Assembly (NCBI RefSeq): GCF_016632335.1
Contig: NZ_JAEPBG010000004.1
Span: 124,001 to 188,000, forward strand
Reading direction: 5' to 3'
DNA length: 64,000 nucleotides
From: Noviherbaspirillum pedocola
Lineage (GTDB): Bacteria > Pseudomonadota > Gammaproteobacteria > Burkholderiales > Burkholderiaceae_D
The notes under the pieces were generated by a model. That model was given only the letters and a program-made list of their open reading frames with translations, had not been told where the DNA came from and ran no database searches. Below, piece after piece: positions 1 through 8,544 of the stretch (position 1 is its first letter; every line of letters begins with the position of its first letter). A program made the translations under genes and the position numbers.

Positions 1-18
1 CCAACCCAATCCGGCTCC

Positions 19-660
19 TTGGATGAACAAGCTGGCTCAGAAACGTCGAATCAGGTGCAAAGCTCCCCGGCGGCGGCTGATGATGGTGCCCCAGGCGATG
101 ACGCGGCGCTGTCTTCGCCGAACGGATTATCTACGCTGACCCTGAAGGTGGCAGGCGCAGGTTTGCTTCTGATCGCTGCGCTGTCGATGTACCTGCACGC
201 GCAGGGAAAATTGACGATCTATTCGGATTACACGGACGCCTCCGTGACAGCGCTAACCCCTCTCATTGCATTCGCGGTCTACGGCGGAGCGAAATTCTTC
301 GAGATGCAGGACAAATCCGCCCTCGTGGCGGCAATGGCTGTTCTGGTATTCGCGGCAGGGTTGATCTTTGTCCATACCTTCCGCCACAACGGCGTATCGA
401 TCTACTTCCCTATGGCGCTGATTACCAAGCTTACGATTATCAGCCTCTACTACGTACTGATGGCGATCCTCCTTTTTCCCTCCGGTACGACCAGAAGGAA
501 GGGTGAGAGAGTCGCGAGTTTTGAAGCCAGGGAAAGACGTGAGGCGCGCGAACGTGCCGCACTGGTAGCCGCAGCCACGGGATCCTTTATTGCTCTTTCA
601 GGGTGGATGTGCCGACGTGGCGAGTTCACCTCCTTCAAACGCTATCTCACCTTCAGGTAA
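19..660 (+). CDS. Hypothetical four-helix membrane protein, 5' end possibly outside window
   Basis: I do not recognise a family. The reading frame is open to the window edge and its first possible start here is a TTG at 19, so the true start may lie upstream. The first ~38 residues are Ser/Ala/Asp-rich and probably disordered. Four hydrophobic segments follow at about residues 40-60, 75-93, 102-122 and 132-153, then a basic Arg/Glu-rich stretch and a weakly hydrophobic tail. It is the first visible gene of the plus-strand accessory locus reaching 13.2 kb, with 116 bp before the next start. A membrane location is clear; the function is not. Confidence 0.6.
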   Translation: MDEQAGSETSNQVQSSPAAADDGAPGDDAALSSPNGLSTLTLKVAGAGLLLIAALSMYLHAQGKLTIYSDYTDASVTALTPLIAFAVYGGAKFFEMQDKSALVAAMAVLVFAAGLIFVHTFRHNGVSIYFPMALITKLTIISLYYVLMAILLFPSGTTRRKGERVASFEARERREARERAALVAAATGSFIALSGWMCRRGEFTSFKRYLTFR

Positions 661-776
661 GCAATCGTAAGACTTACTGGAGAAAAGGTCCTGGCGTTCC
701 ATGCATAGCTCGCTTCATCCGCATTCGGACCAGTGTTCGCCGCATCGGTCGATTTACTCATTTCAAAAGGATATTC

Positions 777-1256
777 ATGGCACGCACACTACTCGGCACG
801 CCGACGCAGCAATCAGTGGTGCCGGCTTTGTCAGCACGATCGAATGCGCGAACAGCAACGCTGTCGACGCAAGAGATTGATGCACGATTGCGGCAGAGAC
901 GGTCCGCTTCCTACATCGATGCCATCACAAAACTGGATGCCGGTGGACATGTGCATGACAGACAGGCGCTTGAAGCGCTGCTCGCGGCCATACAGCAGGA
1001 GTTGCCTGAGATTGCGATCGAGCACCAGCCGCTGGGCATCGTGGCCCGATGCTATCTTGGCGCGCCGTATGAGGTCCATACCCTCGATTGCAGCGGACAG
1101 ATTGTGCGTCATTACAAAGGCACGGAAAGTCTTCCGCCACTGCTGGAGCGGGCTCGGGCGCTTGCCCTGCATCCCGGATATGCCTTTATCGAAGTCTATT
1201 CAACCAAACTCATTGCCGTTGGGGTGGCTGGCGATACCTCTCTGGTACAAGGATAA
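777..1256 (+). CDS. Hypothetical soluble protein of the AAA/caspase-like locus
   Basis: A 159-residue protein of no family I recognise. The open frame extends to 603, but that would overlap the previous gene; the ATG at 777 has an AAAAGGA ribosome-binding site at about 766-772 and is chosen. No signal peptide or membrane segment is visible. The N-terminal third is polar and Arg-rich; the C-terminal part looks like a small alpha/beta domain. The stop lies 2 bp before the next ATG at 1259, so the two are almost certainly cotranscribed and translationally coupled. Confidence 0.75.
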   Translation: MARTLLGTPTQQSVVPALSARSNARTATLSTQEIDARLRQRRSASYIDAITKLDAGGHVHDRQALEALLAAIQQELPEIAIEHQPLGIVARCYLGAPYEVHTLDCSGQIVRHYKGTESLPPLLERARALALHPGYAFIEVYSTKLIAVGVAGDTSLVQG

Positions 1257-1258
1257 AA

Positions 1259-2980
1259 ATGAGCACTGAACGCATCATTCACCTGGCTGATCTCACATTC
1301 ATCCATAACAGCCTGCGCGGGTTGCATAGCGATATTTCGACTGTTTCCGACCAGGTCGAAGGGGTGGGCCAGCAGGTATCTACGACCAGGTCGGAATTGC
1401 AGCAGCTTGAGCAGCTTGTCAGGGACTTCATTGCCGCTGACATGAAAGCGAAAGAGCTGCAGCTTGCCGAAACAAGACAAGTAAAGATCCGCCAGGAGCT
1501 CGAAACGAAGTTCGGCTATTACGCGGAGGTGCGGCGCCAAGCGACCGGTATCCTGCAGGCGGCTGACGTCAGCATCGTCAGGAAGGAGACGATCACATCG
1601 GCAACTGAAGAGCTGATGCTGTCCACGCCGCGATACTGGCTCGCTCCTGCGCTCGTCGCTCTCGCGGCCTGGCTCAACGACAATCAAGGCCTCGCCACCA
1701 AGGCGCTTTCCGAGGCCCTCCGGCGTGACGATGAAAAGACCTCCCTGTTCTTTTCCCTGGTCACCCGCCGTGCAGCGCGCGGTTCGGCATGCGCAACATG
1801 GCTGGACCGATATTTCGGAATGCAGGATCCCACGCAGCTTGACAGGCAGACAGTCGTGCTCGTGGATGCGCTTGCAAGCGGCGTATTCGGCCCTGAAGTA
1901 CGAAGCCGGTGCGCAGAGCGGATCGAAGCCTGGATCGAGGAGCTATCGCAGCGCGCTGGCTTCGTCGATGAACAACGTACGCAGTGGAATACCGCACTAC
2001 GCTCGAAAATACCGAGCGCTGACAATGACCGGTATGGATATCTGAGCAAATACAGTCCAACCTGGCCAATGCTCAACGACGTCCTGAACGGCGCCGCAAT
2101 GCATGCGATTGTGCACAGCTACTTCTCTCAGGTATTCAAGGGCGCGATTCCCCCTTCGCCGAACATTCAGGCCGCCGTCGACGACTTGCTCGACAAACTG
2201 GTAAAGAATTTTGACGACGAAGAACTGCCTCTGCGTCGCGATGAAAGACTGTGTCAGCTGATCATTGATGAAGGTGGAAATCGTACTGCCGCAGCGAACC
2301 GTTACGCTCTTGAAAGCAAGGCCCTGGATGAACAGGTGAGCTTCACACAGTTGCTGACGAACGCGGCCATGCATCCGGAGGCGTCCAAAGCATCAAAAGC
2401 GACGCAGCGTTTTGCGATCGCTCTGTCGAAGAACTGGATTCGTGATGCGCACTTGGACCTCACCGCCAGCATACGCGCTGCAGTCCCAGTCGACGTGGAC
2501 CTGGAGATTGAAGGGTGGAAGGGCCAGACTCGAGATGGCGACAACGAAAGTGCGCTGATACCCGACCTGGAGAACCACATCGAGCAGAAGAAGGAAGAGA
2601 CCATTGCCAGTATGAAGTTGGACATCAAACACTGGGCCGGACTGACTATCGGCGCCTTGTTGATAGTCCTGGGCCTGCCCTCAATGAACTGGCTGATGAT
2701 CCTGTTAGGCGCAGGCGCAGTGATATGGTTTTTTTCCGCCAAGTCGGGAATCGCAAAGGCTCGCCAGAAAGTGGCCGAGGATTTTGCCAAGCTCAAGGAG
2801 CAGTCAGTACAAATACTGCGAGCCGCATTGGCGGAAGTCGTCGAACTGCGCCGTGATTTCCTCAAGCGCGACGCACTGTCCCACGAAGTCACCAAACTGC
2901 TGGATGGCATCACGCCGCAGCAATACGTCTTGTCGTCGCATGACAATGTGCGCCAGGTGATGGCACAGCCTACTGCATGA
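1259..2980 (+). CDS. Hypothetical coiled-coil protein with C-terminal membrane hairpin
   Basis: A 573-residue protein of unknown function. The ATG at 1259 follows AGGATAAAA 2 bp after the preceding stop; the longer frame starting at 1088 lies inside that gene and is rejected. Residues ~10-75 are heptad-like and Gln/Glu-rich, suggesting a coiled coil. A long helical, probably cytoplasmic region of ~380 residues follows. Two adjacent hydrophobic segments at about 460-474 and 476-493 form a hairpin, then a charged helical tail. The arrangement suggests a tail-anchored scaffold. It sits among translationally coupled genes upstream of a Ycf46-like AAA+ ATPase, so it may be a partner or client of that ATPase (inference). 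Confidence 0.8.
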   Translation: MSTERIIHLADLTFIHNSLRGLHSDISTVSDQVEGVGQQVSTTRSELQQLEQLVRDFIAADMKAKELQLAETRQVKIRQELETKFGYYAEVRRQATGILQAADVSIVRKETITSATEELMLSTPRYWLAPALVALAAWLNDNQGLATKALSEALRRDDEKTSLFFSLVTRRAARGSACATWLDRYFGMQDPTQLDRQTVVLVDALASGVFGPEVRSRCAERIEAWIEELSQRAGFVDEQRTQWNTALRSKIPSADNDRYGYLSKYSPTWPMLNDVLNGAAMHAIVHSYFSQVFKGAIPPSPNIQAAVDDLLDKLVKNFDDEELPLRRDERLCQLIIDEGGNRTAAANRYALESKALDEQVSFTQLLTNAAMHPEASKASKATQRFAIALSKNWIRDAHLDLTASIRAAVPVDVDLEIEGWKGQTRDGDNESALIPDLENHIEQKKEETIASMKLDIKHWAGLTIGALLIVLGLPSMNWLMILLGAGAVIWFFSAKSGIAKARQKVAEDFAKLKEQSVQILRAALAEVVELRRDFLKRDALSHEVTKLLDGITPQQYVLSSHDNVRQVMAQPTA

Positions 2981-2998
2981 CATCGAAAGGAAAGCACT

Positions 2999-3190
2999 AT
3001 GACTCGCGAGATATTAAGTGGCAACGCATCAGAACTTCATCAGCCAGGCCTGCCTGAACAGGCGCGTCTGGAAGTTCCCATCAAGCCTTCTGCGACCAAA
3101 GACGTCGCCCACCCTGCGGATGCACTTGCCGCAGCTTTTCCGGAATGGGATCTGCTGCCAGGAACCCAATTCATTCGGCGTGTGAAATGA
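2999..3190 (+). CDS. Small hypothetical protein
   Basis: A 63-residue polar protein with no recognisable domain. It is supported by a good ribosome-binding site (AAAGGAAAG at about 2986-2994) and by context: its TGA overlaps the next ATG as ATGA at 3187-3190, the coupling seen repeatedly in this locus. It is rich in Pro, Ala and Glu and has no signal peptide. It may be a small adaptor subunit; no function can be assigned. Confidence 0.6.
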   Translation: MTREILSGNASELHQPGLPEQARLEVPIKPSATKDVAHPADALAAAFPEWDLLPGTQFIRRVK

Positions 3191-3750
3191 CTGGCATTGG
3201 ACTCCCGCCGGAAACCTACGCGCAATGGAGCAAATGCCTTGATCTTCTTGAAGAGGGGCTGGACGACGCAGGCGTGGTGAGTGCAATGGAACACGGAAGG
3301 CTGGGATGGACCAGTGGTGTTGCGAATCTGTTTTCGGATCGGATCAGCGCTGTCTTCAACGTTCGCTTGCAGCGCTGCAATGATCAGATGACCAGAGAAC
3401 TTCGTGCTGGAGGCGGCGAGACAACACTTGTTCGCGCACTTCTCAACAGCAGGAGAACGCTGGCGCTGTTACACCGGGTGGCGACGCTTCCCGCATTCCC
3501 CGCATTGTTACGAGACCATCTGTGCCAGGAATTAAAAAGCTATGCCACGCGGTCTCAGCAGGCATTGGAAGACAGCGCCGCGCTTGACCGTAGCGGCCGT
3601 ACGGCAAGCCTGATCCGGAACAACAGCATTTTGCGATATGACGCCTCGGATGCCGTGACCGGGCAAGCTGCATCCACTTCCACCTCTACGACAACCCCGC
3701 ATCCCGGATCGAACGGAGTTCCGGGACGCCGCCGCAATATTCTTATCTGA
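3187..3750 (+). CDS. Hypothetical helical protein upstream of AAA+ ATPase
   Basis: A 187-residue protein of unknown family. The frame is open from 3145, but the ATG at 3187 overlaps the preceding stop as ATGA and is preferred. The first ~140 residues look like an all-helical soluble domain; the last ~40 are Ser/Thr/Pro-rich and probably disordered. The stop is 1 bp before the AAA+ ATPase ATG, so the two are tightly coupled and probably work together. There are no membrane segments or catalytic motifs that I can see. Confidence 0.7.
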   Translation: MTGIGLPPETYAQWSKCLDLLEEGLDDAGVVSAMEHGRLGWTSGVANLFSDRISAVFNVRLQRCNDQMTRELRAGGGETTLVRALLNSRRTLALLHRVATLPAFPALLRDHLCQELKSYATRSQQALEDSAALDRSGRTASLIRNNSILRYDASDAVTGQAASTSTSTTTPHPGSNGVPGRRRNILI

Positions 3751-3751
3751 C

Positions 3752-5305
3752 ATGAGCGACACCATTGAGTTTAAAAACACGCTGATCCGATATCTCAAGG
3801 CAAGGATCCCGTTCATCTCTGTTCGTAGCGCCGAGCGGTCGCGTGTACTGGATATCTTTCGCGATGTGGCGAACAGCCTGAATGCTCCGGTGTATGTGCA
3901 TACGCTGTCGCAGGGTATGAAGGAACTGGTCTCGAGCCGCCCGATCAACGATGACCGCTCCGTAGTCGGCGCCGTGGATTTCGCAAGCCAGCAGATCGGT
4001 CAGCGACAGAATCTGACTTTCGTGTTGACCGAAGTCGCCGATATCGAAGACGACACACCCTTTGCGCGTCAGCTGCAGGACGCCGTGATGCTGGCAGCCG
4101 AGCACGGCGGCGTGCTGGTGGTCGTTACCACGAAACCGGTCTGGGGACAGCTGCAGCGCCTGGGCATGTCGCTTGTGTTGTCGTCGCCGAACGAGGATGA
4201 GATGCTCGCGATCATCAGGGAACAAGTGGGCGCTTACCGCGGCCAGTTTCCCATTGAATGGGACGATGCCGACGAACGACGAGCAGCGGCTGTTCTCGCT
4301 GGCATCTCACGACTGGAAGCGGAAAACATCATCGCGACTCTTCTTGCGAAAGGGGGTATCCACAAGGACGACATCAGTGAGCTGATGCATGCCAAGGATC
4401 GCATCTTTGCCGATATCTCAGGAATCGAAAGGGTAGTGGTGCGTGGGTCCGAGTTGAATGTAGGCGGTCTGGGGGGATTGAAGGCGTGGCTGGAAAGGGA
4501 AAAGCCGCTGCTGACTGCGGATTTGCGCGAGCGAGGTATCCGGCCGCCGCGAGGCGTGTTGCTGGTCGGCGTGCCGGGCTGCGGCAAGTCCCTGTCCGCG
4601 AAGGCTATTGCACAGAATTGGAATCTGCCGCTTTATCGCCTGGACCTGTCCACGATCCATGGGCAGTATCTCGGGCAGAGCGAAGGACGGCTCAAGGATG
4701 CGCTTTCGACCGCTGATCACGTTGCGCCTTGCGTGCTGTGGATCGATGAAATTGAAAAGGGTCTGGCCGGCGCCACGCAGGGAGGCAATGATGGCGGTAC
4801 ATCGACCCGCCTGGTCGGACAGTTCCTGTACTGGCTCCAGGAAGCGCGCTCCCGCGTCTTCGTTGTCGCCACTGCCAATGATGTTTCCAAGCTGCCGCCT
4901 GAACTGCTGCGACGTGGCCGGTTCGATGAATTGTTCTTCGTCGACTTGCCGACACCCGCAGAGCGACGGGAGATTATCGAGATTTATGTGCAGCGTGGAC
5001 TGAAGAGCTCGATTTCCACGGCGCTCATGGACAATCTGATCGAGATATCGGATGGTTTCGCCGGTTCCGATCTCGAATCGGCCGTGCGCGAGGTTGTGAA
5101 GGAGGCTTACCTGTTTGGTGATGACAAAGTTTCCGATGCGTTGTTTGTTCGGAGCTTCCAGAACGTCGTGCCGCTCTCAAAGACAAGTCCTGAACAGATC
5201 GATGGCATACGGGCGTGGGGACGGGAACGTGCCGTGCCCGCGTCGGGACAACCCATCGGAGGCGGCGCGCAGCCATCGCGGGCGCGCCGTTCTGTTCTCG
5301 TTTGA
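3752..5305 (+). CDS. AAA+ ATPase, Ycf46/CDC48-like single active AAA module
   Basis: A 517-residue ATPase. The N-terminal ~200 residues resemble a degenerate, catalytically empty P-loop-like domain of the kind found in Ycf46-type proteins. The C-terminal AAA module is complete: Walker A GVPGCGKS at 273-280 (Lys279), Walker B with Asp332-Glu333, sensor-1 Asn376 in ATAND, and arginine fingers in the RRGRFDE segment (387-393). A lid with an SDLESAVREV-like motif follows. Such proteins usually act as hexameric remodelling ATPases on protein or membrane substrates. The ATG lies 1 bp after the previous stop. It is probably the motor of the locus; its substrate is unknown. The ~40-residue C-terminal tail is Pro/Gly/Arg-rich. 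Confidence 0.92.
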   Translation: MSDTIEFKNTLIRYLKARIPFISVRSAERSRVLDIFRDVANSLNAPVYVHTLSQGMKELVSSRPINDDRSVVGAVDFASQQIGQRQNLTFVLTEVADIEDDTPFARQLQDAVMLAAEHGGVLVVVTTKPVWGQLQRLGMSLVLSSPNEDEMLAIIREQVGAYRGQFPIEWDDADERRAAAVLAGISRLEAENIIATLLAKGGIHKDDISELMHAKDRIFADISGIERVVVRGSELNVGGLGGLKAWLEREKPLLTADLRERGIRPPRGVLLVGVPGCGKSLSAKAIAQNWNLPLYRLDLSTIHGQYLGQSEGRLKDALSTADHVAPCVLWIDEIEKGLAGATQGGNDGGTSTRLVGQFLYWLQEARSRVFVVATANDVSKLPPELLRRGRFDELFFVDLPTPAERREIIEIYVQRGLKSSISTALMDNLIEISDGFAGSDLESAVREVVKEAYLFGDDKVSDALFVRSFQNVVPLSKTSPEQIDGIRAWGRERAVPASGQPIGGGAQPSRARRSVLV

Positions 5306-5668
5306 TCCAGCCATTCTCCAGGCATCCATACCCGTCGTTCGGCTCCAAAAGGCCGAGCCCAAGGCGAAGCAGCATGGTCCGGGTGCATAAAGGGCAGGGG
5401 CTGTTCTGCCGCAGGGGAGTTTTCCGACACGGCAGATGATGCCCCGATCCCTTTGCCACAACAGCCAGGATAGAAACTTGTGCCTGGCTGATACCCCCCT
5501 CAATAAAACTCATGAATGAAATTACGTACTAGAACTTGTAGCGAGTTGCAGTTTCGTCTAGTATCCTTTTGGAAATTTTCGGTGCGCGATAAGGCGACCC
5601 AAGAGTTGGGCTAAGTGCGGTGAAGGATATGGTCGTGGAGTATCACGGGGCGGTTCAAATACGATGCT
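5306..5668. other. Intergenic region splitting the locus into two gene blocks
   Basis: These 363 bp separate the AAA+ ATPase from the zinc-ribbon/OmpA gene; no gene is supported in either strand. The right half is A/T-richer than its surroundings and holds a candidate promoter at 5536-5564, suggesting that the second block (5669-13177) has its own transcript start. Confidence 0.6.
5536..5564 (+). promoter_or_regulatory. Candidate sigma-70 promoter of the second gene block
   Basis: A TTGTAG -35-like hexamer (5536-5541) is separated by 17 bp from TAGTAT (5559-5564, 4 of 6 matches to TATAAT). A start near 5571 would give a leader of about 100-145 nt. The -35 match is weak, so this is only a plausible reading in the one sizeable gap of the locus. 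Confidence 0.35.
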
Positions 5669-7915
5669 GTGCGGGGTCTGCAGCATTTCGGTCAATCTCA
5701 TTGCCGCAATGACGCCGTGCCTGAGCGCTCCTATACCCTCACCTGTCGACAGTGTCATGCCCTATACGCGCTGCCTCTGGCTGTCTGCCAGGGCTGCGGC
5801 CCGACCAGCACAACTTGGGATGGGGTACCGTCCCAATACCAGCGTTGGGTAGCGTGCTGCAAATGTCACGCGCGTGTCCACCTTAAGAACGCGGCGCACC
5901 TTCCCGAGCCCGAGAAATGCACGATTTGCGGCGCACCAGATTTGGGTTGGCGCGGCAGTGACGGTGAGTGGTGGGATGCTGCGCGAAATGGCAGACCCAC
6001 TGGTCCAAGCGTCTGGATTCATGGCCTGTTCGACGGGAATTATGACGGCGCGCTCATGAGCGGGCATGCTGACGTTGCATTCGGCTTGCGTAATTACACA
6101 TTCAAGGTGGTAGAGGCCGCGCTTAACTGCGCCGGTCGCGTCGACCAGCCTCCTGTGCCGGTTGATCCCGCCGGTCTTGCACCACTACGGCTGCCGATCG
6201 TGCGAAAGGTGCGTATTTTTTATCGTACGGCCGAGGGCGAGACCCACTGTCAAATTGCAGACTTGCATGACTTTCGACTGCACCAGTGGGGCACGGCCAG
6301 CAATGAGCAGGTCAGCAATGGAGCACCTGCCATCGTGGGCCGGTTTTGGGGTACAGCCTATGCCCGCCTGATGCTGCCCAGGGAAGCGGATCTTCCAGGA
6401 GACGAACTGGATCCCACTTCTGCAGCCTCGCCAAACAGGCCTCCGTCTCCGGATATCCCTGCAGCATCCGCTGCCGATGAAGCGCCGGGGAATGCGACTG
6501 AAAACGACAGTGGCATTCCCGACAAGAATCCTGAACCGTCCGGTAAGGACAGTGCTGTGGATGGTATGGCAGCGACGGATCAGCATTCCGCGCGAAGTAA
6601 CCGAAGTGAAAGCGCCGGATCTTCATCGCAAGATGAGACCGTGAACGCAGCAGCTACGCCTTCTCAGGACGAGGCGGAGGGATCGACGGCTGAGAGACGC
6701 GCGCCATCTTCGCCGCGACCAGCCGATACGACCGCCGTTGACGATGCCGCGCAAGCGATCGATACCTCTTCCGCGCACGATGCTCGTACTGGCGTTGATG
6801 CCGGTATTCGGCGTTTCAGAAGGGTGGGCTTAGGGCTGGAGCCCGGCGTGCCATTCCTGCGACCGCGCTGGTGGACGTTTCTGTGGTGCGCAGCGCTGCT
6901 CTTGTGGCTAGTGTGCGGCTGGCCGGTCATGCTGTTGGGCGTCGGCGCACTCTTATTGCACCGCGTGCTGCGACTCGTATGTTGCAAACGCTGGGGTTGG
7001 CCGCGTCCGGCTTGGGAAGCATGGGTACATCCTTTCCCCATGCTTGTTCTGGCCGCATTCGCGTATTTGTTCATCACGGAGAGTTCAAGGCCTCCTTTAT
7101 GCGCGCAGCCGTCCATGGAATGGGTTGGTGTGCTAGCCGGAATGCTGCTCCTCTCTGCGCTTGCCAGACTGCGTGCTGTAGCGTTAATCATCGCGCTGCT
7201 TTGGATCGCAGCGTTGCTGGGATCCTTCCGCCATCATGGCGCAGAGTGTGGCCAGAGCATGGCCCAAGCAGCCCAATCCGCAGTAAAGACCGCTACGGAG
7301 AAGATCCAGCAACGTGCCGACGATCTGATGTCGTATGACAGTGATGCTGAAGTCATCAACTCGGGTTCGGCCGAGAGTCAGAAAGCGCATCGCATATCGC
7401 TGGCACGGGCACTTCAGGATCCCTCGCAATATTTCACTTGCCCACGGTATGCAGGCGACGCCAGGGCGACGCCAGCCGAAATCTATTTGGGAGAGTCCGC
7501 GCTGTTCAAGTTCAAGAGTGACCGACTTGATGCAGATGCCGATGCGCATCTGCGCAAGCTAGCCGAGCTCATTCGTCACAATCCCAATGCTTCCATTGTC
7601 TTGACCGGCTATACAGACAAACTTGGCGTGCCGCTTTTAAACCTTAAATTAAGCGAACAGCGGGCGAGAAGCGTGGCTGACTGGCTCGTCGAACATAATG
7701 TGCTTCCTTACGATCGCATTGAAGTACGTGGCGCCGGTGACCGTGATCCGGTAGTGGATGATCCAGCTCTATACCGGATGAATCGGCGTGTTGAAATGCG
7801 CATCGATTGCGACAATGTTGTAGAGGAAAACGGCGATGCAGCAGCTCCCGCCGTCGGGGAGCTGGCGCAGAAAGCTGTGCCGACTGCCGGGAACGAGACG
7901 GGATCGGCCCCATGA
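5669..7915 (+). CDS. Zinc-ribbon / membrane / OmpA-domain fusion protein
   Basis: A protein of up to 748 residues starting with GTG; a second in-frame GTG at 5717, just before the first Cys pair, is an alternative start. The N-terminus carries several CxxC pairs, consistent with one or two zinc ribbons. A disordered Ser/Ala/Glu/Asp-rich region follows (~250-380), then several hydrophobic segments at ~400-520. The C-terminus (~605-715) is an OmpA-like domain with the NRRVEM peptidoglycan-binding signature and a TDKLGVPLLN-like loop. A cytoplasmic zinc ribbon on an inner-membrane protein with a periplasmic OmpA module would physically link the cytosol and cell wall. Its stop overlaps the next gene by ATGA. 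Confidence 0.85.
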   Translation: MRGLQHFGQSHCRNDAVPERSYTLTCRQCHALYALPLAVCQGCGPTSTTWDGVPSQYQRWVACCKCHARVHLKNAAHLPEPEKCTICGAPDLGWRGSDGEWWDAARNGRPTGPSVWIHGLFDGNYDGALMSGHADVAFGLRNYTFKVVEAALNCAGRVDQPPVPVDPAGLAPLRLPIVRKVRIFYRTAEGETHCQIADLHDFRLHQWGTASNEQVSNGAPAIVGRFWGTAYARLMLPREADLPGDELDPTSAASPNRPPSPDIPAASAADEAPGNATENDSGIPDKNPEPSGKDSAVDGMAATDQHSARSNRSESAGSSSQDETVNAAATPSQDEAEGSTAERRAPSSPRPADTTAVDDAAQAIDTSSAHDARTGVDAGIRRFRRVGLGLEPGVPFLRPRWWTFLWCAALLLWLVCGWPVMLLGVGALLLHRVLRLVCCKRWGWPRPAWEAWVHPFPMLVLAAFAYLFITESSRPPLCAQPSMEWVGVLAGMLLLSALARLRAVALIIALLWIAALLGSFRHHGAECGQSMAQAAQSAVKTATEKIQQRADDLMSYDSDAEVINSGSAESQKAHRISLARALQDPSQYFTCPRYAGDARATPAEIYLGESALFKFKSDRLDADADAHLRKLAELIRHNPNASIVLTGYTDKLGVPLLNLKLSEQRARSVADWLVEHNVLPYDRIEVRGAGDRDPVVDDPALYRMNRRVEMRIDCDNVVEENGDAAAPAVGELAQKAVPTAGNETGSAP

Positions 7916-8544
7916 CCCTTCTCGTGTCGATGATGTCAATGTTTAGCCGGCTACGCGTCCATCTCTTCGCACAACCGGCGATCCTTGCCGCCGCTGCTTC
8001 CCGCATTGTTTTACCGGGCGGCCGCACTCCGCTCTCGCTTACGCTGCGCGGCTGGGGATGGCTTGCTGCAATCCCCGCGGGAACCGCGCCGCGCAGACAG
8101 GCATGGCGCTTCTTTAAGACCGGCCGGCTGCAAGTGCTTGTTCCCGTGGGGGAGCCGGTAAGCATTTTGACGAGGAACTGTTTCGGCCGAAGCGGGAGTA
8201 CCTGGTATCCGGTCGCCAGTACTGTGCAGGAAAGCCCTGTCGCTCCCAAGCCGAAGCAGCGCGTCGTCGATATGAATTGCGTGCGTCCGCCGCAAGGCAA
8301 TGTGTTGCGTCTGCCATTGCCAGACACGATCGCATTTTCACTTCCCGCACCAAAGCCAGTTGCAGTCGTGCTTCCCAAAGCCCGCGGTCTCAGCATGCCC
8401 CGAATGCACCCCGCGCATTTTGCGATCCCTGCGCTCCCTTTTGAGGTACGCCGCGATCTTGCCGATGCAGGGACCCATGCAAAGCAGGCTGCCGCTGCAG
8501 TTGAAGAGTCGGTCGCGGTATTGGCCCACTACGACAAACAATGA
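7912..8544 (+). CDS. Hypothetical protein between OmpA fusion and DUF4407 genes
   Basis: A 210-residue protein without a recognised family. ATG 7912 overlaps the preceding stop as ATGA, and its own stop overlaps the following ATG the same way, so both boundaries are well fixed. It is rich in Pro, Val, Ala and Arg. A weak amphipathic or hydrophobic stretch lies near the N-terminus and again at ~45-60, with no confident transmembrane helix. The end is helical and Ala-rich. It is probably a peripheral component of the membrane complex encoded by its neighbours (inference). Confidence 0.7.
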   Translation: MTLLVSMMSMFSRLRVHLFAQPAILAAAASRIVLPGGRTPLSLTLRGWGWLAAIPAGTAPRRQAWRFFKTGRLQVLVPVGEPVSILTRNCFGRSGSTWYPVASTVQESPVAPKPKQRVVDMNCVRPPQGNVLRLPLPDTIAFSLPAPKPVAVVLPKARGLSMPRMHPAHFAIPALPFEVRRDLADAGTHAKQAAAAVEESVAVLAHYDKQ

